NCBI RefSeq assembly: GCF_051148895.1
Contig: NZ_CP154625.1
Location: forward strand, 620,001-684,000
Length of the DNA stretch: 64,000 nt
Direction of reading: 5' to 3'
Origin: Terrisporobacter vanillatitrophus
GTDB lineage: Bacteria; Bacillota; Clostridia; Peptostreptococcales; Peptostreptococcaceae
Shown here: in pieces, positions 1 through 8,156 of the stretch
Layout: each line of letters begins with the position of its first letter
Numbering within the stretch: position 1 is the first letter of the stretch
Notes under the pieces: generated by a model
Database searches by the model: none
What the model was told of the DNA's origin: nothing
The model's input: only the letters and a program-made list of their open reading frames with translations
Program-made: the position numbers and the translations under genes

Positions 1-251
1 TGTTAGACTATGGATATCATCCGCCAACAGTTTACTTTCCGTTAATAATAAGAGAAGCAATGATGATAGAACCAACTGAAACAGAAACCTTGGAGACTCT
101 AGATAAGTTTATAGAAGCTATGAAATCCATAGCAAAAGAAGGAAGAGAAAATCCACAATTATTAACTTCAGCACCACATAATACTATTGTTAGTAGAGTT
201 GATGATGCAAGAGCAGTTAAAAAACCTATCTTAACTTGGAAAAATAGATAA
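1..251 (+). CDS. gcvPB: Glycine dehydrogenase (decarboxylating) subunit 2, C-terminal end only
   Basis: The reading frame is already open at the window edge (first full codon at position 3, reading LDYGYHPPTVYFP) and stops at 249-251. The residues match the end of the second subunit of the two-subunit P-protein, the PLP-dependent enzyme that decarboxylates glycine and loads the aminomethyl group on lipoyl GcvH in the cytoplasm. The visible part includes the terminal IEPTETET and NTIVSRVDDARAVKKP stretches typical of this family. About 82 codons are present, so the start and the PLP lysine lie outside the window. An inverted repeat with a T run follows directly, so this is probably the last gene of its operon. 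Confidence 0.9.
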   Translation, partial: LDYGYHPPTVYFPLIIREAMMIEPTETETLETLDKFIEAMKSIAKEGRENPQLLTSAPHNTIVSRVDDARAVKKPILTWKNR

Positions 252-269
252 AAATTAATATACCTAAAA

Positions 270-316
270 AATACCTAAGGAATTATATAATTATATATTT
301 CATAGGTATTTTTTTA
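270..316. terminator. Bidirectional terminator between gcvPB and the antiporter gene
   Basis: AATACCTA at 270-277 pairs with TAGGTATT at 303-310. A T run follows on the plus strand and A-rich sequence lies on the other side. The genes on either side converge here, so the hairpin can serve both. Confidence 0.7.
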
Positions 317-352
317 TTATTGTTTATGTGATAGCTACTTTTTAGTAGTTAT

Positions 353-1300
353 TTATCTCATAATAGTATAAGCCATATAAGCCAAGTATAATATAAGGAA
401 TATAATACCTTGTGATTTTACAAGTGAATTATCTTTTTTCATAAAGAAGTATAAAAGAACAGTTATAGCAACCATAAATATTACATCTATTAAGGCAAAC
501 GTACTTATAGTTATAGGGCTTATAATTGTAGCCAACCCTAAAACAAATAGGATATTAAAGATATTAGATCCTATAATGTTTCCTATTGCTATTTCTGTTT
601 CACCTTTTTTTATTGCAACAACAGATGTTACAAATTCTGGTAAAGATGTACCGATAGCAACTATTGTTAATCCAACTAAGTTAGCACTCATTCCAAAAGA
701 TGTTGCTATATCAGTAGCAGAATTAACAACCATATCTCCGCCTAATACTATACCAACAACTCCAATTATACTTAATAAAATAGTTTTTGACATAGATGAT
801 TGTTCAGTAACTTCTACATCCATAGTTGTTGCAGCTTCGTTAGCAGTTTCTGGGTTACCTTTTTTAGCAGATTTTATTGTATCGATTAAGAAATATGTAA
901 ATACTGCTAGTAGTATTAATCCTTCTATTCTACCAATATTTAAATTTAATCCAAATAGTAATAACAAAACACTAACTAATAATAAAAAAGGTGCATCCTT
1001 TTTTATTGTACCTTTTTGAACAGGTAGTGTAGCGATTATTGATGAAACACCAAGAACTACAAGTATGTTGAAAAAGTTTGATCCCACAACATTAGCTACA
1101 CTCATATCATTTTGTCCAGCTAATGATGATGTAATACTTACAGCTGCTTCTGGAGCACTTGTTCCCATGGCAACAATTGTAAGTCCTATGACCATAGAAG
1201 GAACATTAAATTTTTTTGCAATAGATGATGACCCTTCTACGAATAAATCAGCTCCTTTTATAAGGAAAAAGAAACCTATAATTAAGAGTAAAAATGACAT
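353..1300 (-). CDS. Calcium/sodium antiporter, CaCA family (YrbG-like)
   Basis: Integral membrane cation antiporter of about 315 residues, likely exchanging Ca2+ for Na+ or H+. The two inverted alpha-repeats that define the family are visible: GTSAPEAAVS followed by NVVGSNFFN in the N-terminal half, and GTSLPEFVTS followed by NIIGSNIFN in the C-terminal half. Each contains the acidic residue that binds cation. About ten hydrophobic segments fill the rest, and a charged cytoplasmic linker sits in the middle. I start at the ATG at 1300 because a GGAGGA ribosome site lies just upstream. The frame extends 18 codons further without a ribosome site. It is a monocistronic gene. Confidence 0.88.
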   Translation of the reverse strand: MSFLLLIIGFFFLIKGADLFVEGSSSIAKKFNVPSMVIGLTIVAMGTSAPEAAVSITSSLAGQNDMSVANVVGSNFFNILVVLGVSSIIATLPVQKGTIKKDAPFLLLVSVLLLLFGLNLNIGRIEGLILLAVFTYFLIDTIKSAKKGNPETANEAATTMDVEVTEQSSMSKTILLSIIGVVGIVLGGDMVVNSATDIATSFGMSANLVGLTIVAIGTSLPEFVTSVVAIKKGETEIAIGNIIGSNIFNILFVLGLATIISPITISTFALIDVIFMVAITVLLYFFMKKDNSLVKSQGIIFLILYLAYMAYTIMR

Positions 1301-1384
1301 TTTAATTCCTCCGAATTTAATTAAAATAATTTTCATGATATTATAGAATACCATAAAAACTAAATATTTACAAAATATTTTAAA

Positions 1385-1430
1385 AGAATAAAATAAGCTA
1401 TCTATGAAAATAAATAGCTTATTTTATTCT
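1385..1430. terminator. Perfect 17-bp inverted repeat, possible terminator
   Basis: Bases 1385-1401 and 1414-1430 are exact reverse complements around a 12-base loop, with T-rich flanks on the minus strand. It lies upstream of the antiporter gene and downstream of nothing intact, so which transcript it ends is unclear. It may be left over from the decayed region to its right. Confidence 0.5.
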
Positions 1431-1626
1431 AGATCTTTCACTTTTAAGAATAAAAATAATTGAATCATGAAAATATTCTTTGAGAACTTTATTTCACCCT
1501 TTAGGATTAAGTATATATTCTACATTTCTATAAAAAATTATTCCTAGAAATTATAATAACTTAAATATATTTGTCGAGATGGAATGAATTAAATAATATA
1601 TGGAAAAAATTTTATTTTAATGAGAA

Positions 1627-2103
1627 GAATTAATAAAACAAATTAGAGAAAAACAAGACATACCTATTATAGTTATTTCAGCAAAAACTTCCTTGGAGGA
1701 TAAAGTTAATATATTGGATTTAAGTGCAGATGATTACTTAATCAAGTCACTTGAGATATAAGAGATATTAGCTTGAGTAAATTCTTAGCTAAGAAAATAT
1801 AGAAAATTTGGAAATGCGATTAATTATAACTTGTAAAATAAAGATGAATATAAATTCAAAGAATTAGTACTAAATGAGCAGTCTAGAACAGTTAAAATTA
1901 GAAATGAAAATATTTAAAGGAACAATTGCTAATTTTTTATAATGATTTTGATAAAAAATATAGATGTGGAATTGAACCGTGGTGATGAGGAAATAATAAC
2001 TCAAGGTGATTTAAAAATTATAGAAAGAATTTTTATAAACCTAATTCAAAATGTAGCTAAGTATACAAAAGATACTTTTAAAGTATGTATAAAAGATGAA
2101 TAA
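1627..2103 (+). pseudogene. Remnant of a response regulator / histidine kinase pair
   Basis: From 1627 the frame reads a typical OmpR-family receiver C-terminal half (ELIKQIREKQDIPIIVISAK, then DLSADDYLIKS). It hits in-frame stops at 1759 (TAA) and again within the next 50 bases (TGA, TAG). Further on, NKDEYKFKELVLNEQSRTVK resembles the start of the DNA-binding domain. From 1942 a second short frame (stop at 2101) carries the N-box region of a histidine kinase ATPase domain (IIERIFINLIQNVAKYTKD). Everything between is deleted. The region 1431-1626 shows no gene, and 2104-2257 holds only the asnB upstream region. This is a decayed two-component system, not a functional one. Confidence 0.75.
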
Positions 2104-2257
2104 ATTAAAAAAATAAGGGAAATACCTAATTATATACTATATATTTGAATAAAATTAACTATATTAAAATTTTAATGAAAATAAATAAACCTTAGCTGTA
2201 TCAAAAATTATGTATTCATCATATAGTAATATATCTTGAACAAATGGAGGCTATATT

Positions 2258-4099
2258 ATGTGTGGAATTGTAGGATGGTCTAATCTTAAAAATAATATAA
2301 GAGATTACTCCAATATAATGGATAAAATGATTAATACACTAAAGCTTAGAGGACCTGATTCAGGAGGATTACAAGTTTATGATCATGCATTAATTGGTCA
2401 TAGAAGACTTGCTATAGTTGATCCAACTGGAGGTCTTCAACCTATGACGAAAAAAATAGGTAATAAAGAATATACTATTTGTTATAATGGAGAACTTTAT
2501 AACACAGAAGAAGTTAGAACTAAATTACTTGTAAAAGGATATTCTTTTGATTCTTATGGTGATACAGAGGTTCTGTTAACATCATATATCGAATATGGTA
2601 AAAATTGTGTAGAATATCTTAATGGTATTTTTGCTTTTGGAATTTGGGACGAATATAATCAAGAGCTATTTTTATGTAGAGATCCACTGGGTATTAAACC
2701 ACTTTTTTACTCTTATAAAGATGGTAATTTAGTTTTTGCATCGGAAATGAAAACTTTATTGAAACATCCATCTGTAGATTCAGTAGTAGATAAAGATGGT
2801 TTGCTTGAACTTATGTCTTTAGGACCAGGACGAAACCTAGGCAGTGGAATATTTAAAGATATAAAAGAAGTCCCACCAGCATTTTATTTAATATTTAATG
2901 AAAAAGGCATAAGTTTAAATGAGTACTGGAAACTAGAAGCAAGAGAACATGAAGATGATTTAGAAAAAACAAAAAATACTGTTAGAGATTTATTAGTAGA
3001 AATAATAGAAAATCAGCTTGTTAGTGATGTCCCTGTATGTACCTTTTTATCTGGAGGACTTGACTCAAGTATAATTTCGAAGGTTGCCTTTGATAAATTT
3101 AAAGAAAATGGATTTGATACCTTAAATACTTTTTCTATTGACTATGAAGACAATGATAAATATTTTAAGAAAAGTTTATATCAACCAAATTCTGACTCAG
3201 AATATGTAAAGAGGATGGTAGATTTCTTAGAAAGCAATCATCATAGCATTGTTTTAGATAATGTTGATTTGGCACACGCATTAGATGATGCAACTATAGC
3301 TGCTGATTTGCCAGGCATGGCGGATATAGATTCATCTCTATATTTATTTTCAAAAGAAGTAAGAAAATACGCTACAGTAGCTTTATCGGGAGAATGTGCG
3401 GATGAAGTATTTGGAGGATATCCTTGGTTTACAAGAGAGTACGACTCTATTGAAATATTTCCTTGGGCCAACTCTATAGGTTATAGAAAAAATATTTTAA
3501 AAGATGATTTAAAATCACTTCCTATTGAAGAATATGTAAAACAAACTTGTAGAGATAGTATAAATAGAGTACAGAAATTACCAGGAGAGAGTCACGAAGA
3601 TAGAATAATAAGAGAATTATCTTATATCAATATTAAGCACTTTATGCTTACTTTAATTAATAGAAAAGATAGAATGACCATGTCTAATAGTTTGGAAGGA
3701 AGAGTACCTTTTGCTGACAAGAAATTAGTACAATATGCTTTCAATTTACCAAAAGATGTGAAGCTATTATATGGCAGAGAAAAAGGATTACTTCGTGAAG
3801 CTGTAAGAGGTTTAGTTCCAAATGAGATTATAGATAGGAAGAAAAGTCCTTATCCAAAAACTCACAATCCTGAGTATACTAAAGAAGTTAGTCGAATGTT
3901 AAGATTGATTTTAGAAGACAAAACTTCTCCAATTCATCAAATTGTGGATTATGACTTTGTATCTGGATTAGTTGATACAGGAGGTGCATCTTTTGAGCAA
4001 CCTTGGTATGGCCAATTGATGACTGGTCCACAAGTTATCGCTTATTTAATTCAGTTTAATAATTGGATGAAGTTTTACGATGTTAAATTAGATATATAG
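2258..4099 (+). CDS. asnB: Asparagine synthase (glutamine-hydrolysing)
   Basis: Cytoplasmic enzyme of 613 residues that makes asparagine from aspartate, ATP and glutamine. The N-terminus reads MCGIVGW, so Cys2 is available as the glutaminase nucleophile. An N-terminal glutamine amidotransferase domain (about residues 2-220) is followed by the synthetase domain with the pyrophosphate loop FLSGGLDSS near residue 265. Length fits the bacterial AsnB/AsnO group. The start has an AAATGGAGG ribosome site at the expected distance, and a strong terminator follows. It stands alone between decayed sequence and the glycerol locus. Members of this family also amidate cell-wall precursors in some firmicutes, so a role outside asparagine synthesis cannot be excluded from sequence. 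Confidence 0.92.
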   Translation: MCGIVGWSNLKNNIRDYSNIMDKMINTLKLRGPDSGGLQVYDHALIGHRRLAIVDPTGGLQPMTKKIGNKEYTICYNGELYNTEEVRTKLLVKGYSFDSYGDTEVLLTSYIEYGKNCVEYLNGIFAFGIWDEYNQELFLCRDPLGIKPLFYSYKDGNLVFASEMKTLLKHPSVDSVVDKDGLLELMSLGPGRNLGSGIFKDIKEVPPAFYLIFNEKGISLNEYWKLEAREHEDDLEKTKNTVRDLLVEIIENQLVSDVPVCTFLSGGLDSSIISKVAFDKFKENGFDTLNTFSIDYEDNDKYFKKSLYQPNSDSEYVKRMVDFLESNHHSIVLDNVDLAHALDDATIAADLPGMADIDSSLYLFSKEVRKYATVALSGECADEVFGGYPWFTREYDSIEIFPWANSIGYRKNILKDDLKSLPIEEYVKQTCRDSINRVQKLPGESHEDRIIRELSYINIKHFMLTLINRKDRMTMSNSLEGRVPFADKKLVQYAFNLPKDVKLLYGREKGLLREAVRGLVPNEIIDRKKSPYPKTHNPEYTKEVSRMLRLILEDKTSPIHQIVDYDFVSGLVDTGGASFEQPWYGQLMTGPQVIAYLIQFNNWMKFYDVKLDI

Positions 4100-4105
4100 A
4101 TATAA

Positions 4106-4144
4106 AAAAGCCATTAATAAATTCTATATTAATGGCTTTTAAAA
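4106..4144 (+). terminator. Terminator after asnB
   Basis: AAAAGCCATTAAT (4106-4118) pairs perfectly with ATTAATGGCTTTT (4128-4140). Confidence 0.8.
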
Positions 4145-4300
4145 ATTTATTTTAGATAAATTTTTTATAAATAAAAATTATTTTGTTAATAAAATATCAA
4201 TAGTTGCTACTGAAAAAATAGTATGTTAACATTTAAATATAAAATTAAATAAGTATGTGTGAAGTATAAAATTGAATAAAAATACATGAGAATTGGAGAG

Positions 4301-4346
4301 TAATACTAAATAGGCGTAAGCCTCTATTTAGTATTATTTTTTTTGC
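4301..4346 (+). terminator. Leader terminator upstream of glpK
   Basis: A long stem (TAATACTAAATAGGC at 4301-4315 with a bulged complement ending at 4336) is followed by eight T residues, about 110 bases before the glpK start. No ORF lies between the asnB terminator and this hairpin, so it looks like attenuation of a glycerol-operon leader. In many firmicutes the antiterminator GlpP acts on such leaders. No glpP is present in this window, so the regulator is inferred. Confidence 0.65.
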
Positions 4347-4381
4347 GTAAAACTATTTAAAAAAAATAATTATACAACACA

Positions 4382-4395
4382 GGAAAACGTTTTAA
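4382..4395 (+). promoter_or_regulatory. Candidate cre (CcpA) site before glpK
   Basis: GGAAAACGTTTTAA is palindromic around a central CG and differs from the cre consensus TGWNANCGNTNWCA at two defined positions. Catabolite control of glpK fits its role, but the site lies downstream of the leader hairpin, where it would act as a roadblock or serve a second promoter. Confidence 0.4.
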
Positions 4396-4453
4396 AATGA
4401 ATTGTTTAAGCTTATTAATTAAAATTTAATTATAAAATTAGGAGGAAAGGAAT

Positions 4454-5989
4454 ATGCCAAAATATGTAATGGCACTTGATGCAGGAACCACTAGTAACAG
4501 ATGTATATTGTTCAATGAGAAAGGAGAAATGTGTAGCGTAGCACAAAAAGAATTTACACAATATTTTCCTAAACCAGGATGGGTTGAGCATGATGCAAAT
4601 GAAATATGGTCATCTCAGTTAGGTGTTGCAGTTGAAGCAATGGCAAAACTAGGAATAGGTGCAGAAGACATAGCTGCAATAGGTATTACTAATCAAAGAG
4701 AAACAACTATTGTATGGGACAAAAACACTGGAGAACCAGTATATCATGCTATAGTTTGGCAATGCAGAAGAACATCAGAGTATTGCGATACACTAAAAGA
4801 AAAAGGTCTTACAGATAAGTTTAGAGAAAAAACTGGTCTTATAATAGATGCTTACTTCTCTGGTACAAAATTAAAATGGATATTAGATAACGTAGAAGGA
4901 GTAAGAGAAAGAGCAGAAAAAGGAGAGCTGTTATTTGGTACAGTAGAAACTTGGTTAATATGGAAATTAACTAAGGGTAAAGTTCATGTAACAGACTATT
5001 CAAATGCATCTCGTACATTATTATTTAATATAAAAGATTTAACTTGGGATAAAGAAATATTAGAAGAATTAAATATACCAGAGTCTATGTTGCCAGAAGC
5101 TAAACCATCAAGTGCTATATATGGATATACTGATGCTTCATACTTTGGTAAAGAAATAGCAATATCAGGAGCTGCAGGTGATCAACAAGCTGCTTTATTT
5201 GGTCAAACTTGCTTTAAAGCAGGAGAAGCGAAAAATACATACGGTACAGGATGCTTTATGTTAATGAATACAGGAGAAACTCCAGTATATTCTAAAAATG
5301 GATTAGTTACTACTATAGCTTGGGGGCTTGATGGAAAAGTAAACTATGCACTTGAAGGTTCTATATTCGTTGCCGGTGCATCAATACAATGGTTAAGAGA
5401 TGAACTTAAAATATTAGATTCAGCAGCTGACTCAGAATATATGGCTAAAAAAGTTGATGATACTAATGGATGTTATGTGGTACCTGCATTTACAGGACTT
5501 GGAGCTCCACACTGGGATCAATATGCAAGGGGTACAATAGTAGGACTTACACGTGGTGTAAATAAATATCATATAATTAGGGCTACGTTAGAATCATTAG
5601 CATTCCAAGTAAATGATGTATTACATGCTATGAAAGCTGATTCAGGAATAGACTTAGAAGCGTTAAAAGTTGATGGTGGAGCAAGTGCTAATAATTTATT
5701 AATGCAAATGCAAAGTGATATGATTGATGCACCAGTTAAACGTCCAGTTTGTGTAGAAACTACAGCTATGGGTGCTGCATACTTAGCAGGTCTTGCTGTC
5801 GGATATTGGCAAAGTAAAGAAGATGTAATCAAAAACTGGGGTATAGATAAAATATTTGAACCAGCTATATCATGTGAAGAAAGAAAAGAAAAAATTGAAG
5901 GATGGAACAAGGCAGTTAAACGTTCTTATGGATGGGCAAAAGAAGATGAAGAAGAAGCAAAAGCAAAAGAGGCAACTAGCTTAAGCTAA
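4454..5989 (+). CDS. glpK: Glycerol kinase
   Basis: FGGY-family kinase of 511 residues that phosphorylates glycerol to sn-glycerol 3-phosphate in the cytoplasm. Seen in order: the N-terminal phosphate loop DAGTTSNRCILF, GITNQRET, and AGDQQAALFGQ plus YGTGCFMLMNTG in the second domain. The C-terminus has an extra acidic/lysine tail (DEEEAKAKEA), making it slightly longer than the usual ~500. The segment that in many firmicute GlpK proteins carries the HPr-phosphorylated histidine (a YHFYG-type motif before AGDQQAALFGQ) reads ASYFG here, so that histidine is absent. The ribosome site AGGAGG is at a good distance. glpF follows 30 bases later. Confidence 0.95.
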   Translation: MPKYVMALDAGTTSNRCILFNEKGEMCSVAQKEFTQYFPKPGWVEHDANEIWSSQLGVAVEAMAKLGIGAEDIAAIGITNQRETTIVWDKNTGEPVYHAIVWQCRRTSEYCDTLKEKGLTDKFREKTGLIIDAYFSGTKLKWILDNVEGVRERAEKGELLFGTVETWLIWKLTKGKVHVTDYSNASRTLLFNIKDLTWDKEILEELNIPESMLPEAKPSSAIYGYTDASYFGKEIAISGAAGDQQAALFGQTCFKAGEAKNTYGTGCFMLMNTGETPVYSKNGLVTTIAWGLDGKVNYALEGSIFVAGASIQWLRDELKILDSAADSEYMAKKVDDTNGCYVVPAFTGLGAPHWDQYARGTIVGLTRGVNKYHIIRATLESLAFQVNDVLHAMKADSGIDLEALKVDGGASANNLLMQMQSDMIDAPVKRPVCVETTAMGAAYLAGLAVGYWQSKEDVIKNWGIDKIFEPAISCEERKEKIEGWNKAVKRSYGWAKEDEEEAKAKEATSLS

Positions 5990-6019
5990 TAATTAAATTA
6001 AGTGGGGGAGTGAATATTA

Positions 6020-6733
6020 ATGTTACCATACATAGGTGAATTTTTGGGTACGATGATTCTAATTTTATTGGGAGACGGTGTAGTTGCGAACGTATGTCTG
6101 GATAAATCGGGAATGAAAGGTGCAGGATCAATACAAATTACAATAGGTTGGGGTCTTGCAGTACTATTACCAGCATTTATATTTGGAGCAGCATCAGGAG
6201 CGCATTTTAATCCAGCTTTAACTATAGCATTAGCCATTGATGGTTCATTTGCTTGGTCTATGGTACCAGGATATATAATTGCACAGTTAGCAGGAGCATT
6301 TGCAGGTGCATGTTTAGTATATATTTTATTTAAATGTCAATTTGATGAAACAGATGATCCAAATACATTAAAAGGTGTATTTTGTACTGCTCCATCAATA
6401 GAAAACAAACCATATAATTTCTTAAGTGAAATAATAGGGACTTTCGTTTTAGTATTTGCAATAAAAGGAATTGGCAATGTTGCAGGTGTTGGAAACATGG
6501 GATTAAATTATCTATTTGTATTTGGAATAATAGTATCAATAGGTATGTCTTTAGGTGGATTAACTGGATATGCTATAAACCCAGCTAGAGATTTAGGACC
6601 AAGAATAGCTCATGCAATCTTACCGATAAAAGGAAAAGGAAGTTCTAGATGGGATTATGCTATAGTACCAATTTTAGGACCAATCGTAGGTGGTGCATTA
6701 GCAGCATGGTTATTTATGATTATACCATGGTAG
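6020..6733 (+). CDS. glpF: Glycerol uptake facilitator (MIP/aquaporin family)
   Basis: Membrane channel of 237 residues with six hydrophobic segments and the two half-helices that define the family: NPALTIA (near residue 67) and NPARDLGPR (near residue 190). The Asp after the second NPA-R motif is typical of glycerol-type rather than water-type channels. It lies just downstream of glpK with its own GGGGGAG ribosome site and is followed by a terminator, so glpK-glpF forms a two-gene operon that takes glycerol in and traps it by phosphorylation. Confidence 0.93.
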   Translation: MLPYIGEFLGTMILILLGDGVVANVCLDKSGMKGAGSIQITIGWGLAVLLPAFIFGAASGAHFNPALTIALAIDGSFAWSMVPGYIIAQLAGAFAGACLVYILFKCQFDETDDPNTLKGVFCTAPSIENKPYNFLSEIIGTFVLVFAIKGIGNVAGVGNMGLNYLFVFGIIVSIGMSLGGLTGYAINPARDLGPRIAHAILPIKGKGSSRWDYAIVPILGPIVGGALAAWLFMIIPW

Positions 6734-6781
6734 TAAGTTGATAATAAAAAATAAATAAAAATTATATTAATAGAGATAAGG

Positions 6782-6835
6782 AGTCAAGTAATATAAAAGC
6801 AAGTTTTGTTGCGTTTATTTACTTGGCTTTATTTT
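6782..6835 (+). terminator. Terminator after glpF
   Basis: AGTCAAGTAA (6782-6791) pairs with TTACTTGGCT (6819-6828, one G-U pair) and a T run follows. Confidence 0.75.
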
Positions 6836-6891
6836 TTTAGAAATAGGGTCATACGATGTGATAACGATACAGCTTTATCACATCTGTATAA

Positions 6892-7381
6892 AAGATATTT
6901 AATATAGTTCAATGTTTAGATGATAATAGCATACCTCTTAAATTAAGCCATACGGTAGTTGATATAAAGGGAAAGGAAAGAGTAGAAGGTGTTACCATAG
7001 CCGAATTTAAAGATGGAAAAATAGTTGATGGAAGTGAAGAGTACTATTCTTGTGATATATTGTTATTATCCTGTGGTTTAATACCAGAAAATGAGCTATT
7101 CCGTCAAATAGGTATAGAAATAAATCCAATAGATGGCGTAAGATACACTGCGCCAAAAACTATAAATATTGATAATATGCCTAATGAACTAATAATAAGA
7201 TTTAGGGTGGCAAATGTATTTAAGGATCATTATATAGGAGTATATGTTGATGATTATCAGATTATTCATAAGAAAAGAAAAATAATGACCCAGGAGAGAT
7301 GGAAGAAGTACTATTGAAGAAAGTACAGTTATCCATTTTCGAGAATATAAATAATATAACAATAAAGATAGAGGAGGCATA
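6892..7381 (+). pseudogene. Broken FAD/NAD(P)-dependent oxidoreductase of the anaerobic glycerol-3-phosphate operon
   Basis: From 6892 the frame encodes the middle and end of the FAD-dependent oxidoreductase that normally sits next to a glycerol-3-phosphate dehydrogenase and a DUF1667 gene. KGKERVEGVTIAEFKDGK and DILLLSCGLIPENELFRQIG are clear family segments. The sequence then jumps from GIEINP straight to the C-terminal region (VRYTAPKTINI, RFRVANVFKDHYI), with the FAD/NAD-binding stretch between them missing. A frameshift near 7290 moves the last part (GEMEEVLLKKVQLSI) into another frame, ending at 7381. The N-terminal half is absent. Three separate lesions make this a pseudogene. The 5' partner dehydrogenase is also missing. 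Confidence 0.8.
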
Positions 7382-7384
7382 AAA

Positions 7385-7771
7385 ATGGAAGCTTTGACAA
7401 GAGAATCGAACTATGTAGAGTTAACATGTATAGGATGTCCTCTTGGATGCAATTTAAATGTTGAGATGATTGGAGCAGAGATAATAGATGTTACAGGATA
7501 TAGCTGTAAGCGAGGAAAAGAATATGCTCAAAAAGAACTTACTAATCCTACAAGAATAGTTACTTCTGTGGTAAAAGTTAATGGTGGAAATATGTCAGTT
7601 GTATCGGTTAAGACAGAAAATGATATACCAAAATGTAAAATTCAAGAATGTATAAAAGCATTGAAAAATGTTGAAATAGATGCTCCTATAAAAATAGGAG
7701 ATATATTAGTAAAAAATGTAGCTAGTACAGGTGTTAATATAGTGGCTACTCGTAATATAAGGAAAGTATAA
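7385..7771 (+). CDS. DUF1667 domain-containing protein
   Basis: Complete 128-residue cytoplasmic protein with the family's cysteine motif CIGCPLGC near the N-terminus and another cysteine in YSCKRGKEYA. It is probably a small metal- or cluster-binding partner of the FAD oxidoreductase encoded just upstream in related genomes. It starts 3 bases after the decayed oxidoreductase frame, behind an AGAGGAGG site, so the two were once translationally linked. With the partner broken, this gene may be on its way to decay, although it has no visible lesion itself. Precise function is unknown. Confidence 0.8.
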   Translation: MEALTRESNYVELTCIGCPLGCNLNVEMIGAEIIDVTGYSCKRGKEYAQKELTNPTRIVTSVVKVNGGNMSVVSVKTENDIPKCKIQECIKALKNVEIDAPIKIGDILVKNVASTGVNIVATRNIRKV

Positions 7772-7795
7772 AAGAGTATAGAGGAATTTAAATAT

Positions 7796-7824
7796 AAAAA
7801 TGTCAGCATAATGTTGACATTTTT
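7796..7824. terminator. Terminator after the DUF1667 gene
   Basis: AAAAATGTCA (7796-7805) and TGACATTTTT (7815-7824) are perfect complements. Confidence 0.75.
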
Positions 7825-7884
7825 CGTTATTATAAACTAAAAAAAGCTAATAATATATATAGAATGAATTCTGGAGGTATGGAT

Positions 7885-8100
7885 ATGGATAAAGAGTTAT
7901 TAAATAATACAAATAAATTATTATATGAAAAACTTGCATCAATAAATAAAGAAATAGAAGCAATTAAGTTAGACATAAGTGAGTTAAAACTAGAAATAAA
8001 AAACTTTTCTCGAAGCAAAGAAAATAATGTTCTTTTACAAGAGAAGATAAATGAAGATTTAGACTATATAAAAGGATGTTACTATAATCGTACACAATAA
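7885..8100 (+). CDS. Small hypothetical coiled-coil protein
   Basis: A 71-residue protein of unknown function. I choose the ATG at 7885 because GGAGG (7873-7877) is 7 bases away. Upstream in-frame ATGs at 7864 and 7879 lie before or too close to that site. Nearly all of the sequence is a heptad-like helix (LASINKEIEAIKLDISELK, then LEIKNFSRS), so it is likely to oligomerise or bind a helical partner. It has no signal peptide and no membrane segment, and ends in ASN/ARG-rich YYNRTQ. It has its own ribosome site and terminator. Confidence 0.6.
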   Translation: MDKELLNNTNKLLYEKLASINKEIEAIKLDISELKLEIKNFSRSKENNVLLQEKINEDLDYIKGCYYNRTQ

Positions 8101-8120
8101 TAATATAAGTTCAAGATGAA

Positions 8121-8156
8121 GAGAACTCCTTGAGAGAGTTCTCCTTGTTATTTTGT
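8121..8156. terminator. Terminator between the coiled-coil gene and the convergent YdcF-like gene
   Basis: GAGAACTC (8121-8128) pairs with GAGTTCTC (8136-8143), followed by a T-rich tract that runs into the last codons of the leftward gene. Confidence 0.7.

Noticed and set aside
576..1346. Two plus-strand open frames opposite the antiporter gene
   Set aside because: Both are antisense to a gene with clear family motifs and have no start signals or recognisable domains.
2104..2257. T-box or riboswitch in front of asnB
   Set aside because: No T-box sequence, specifier-like stem or terminator could be found in this short A/T-rich stretch.
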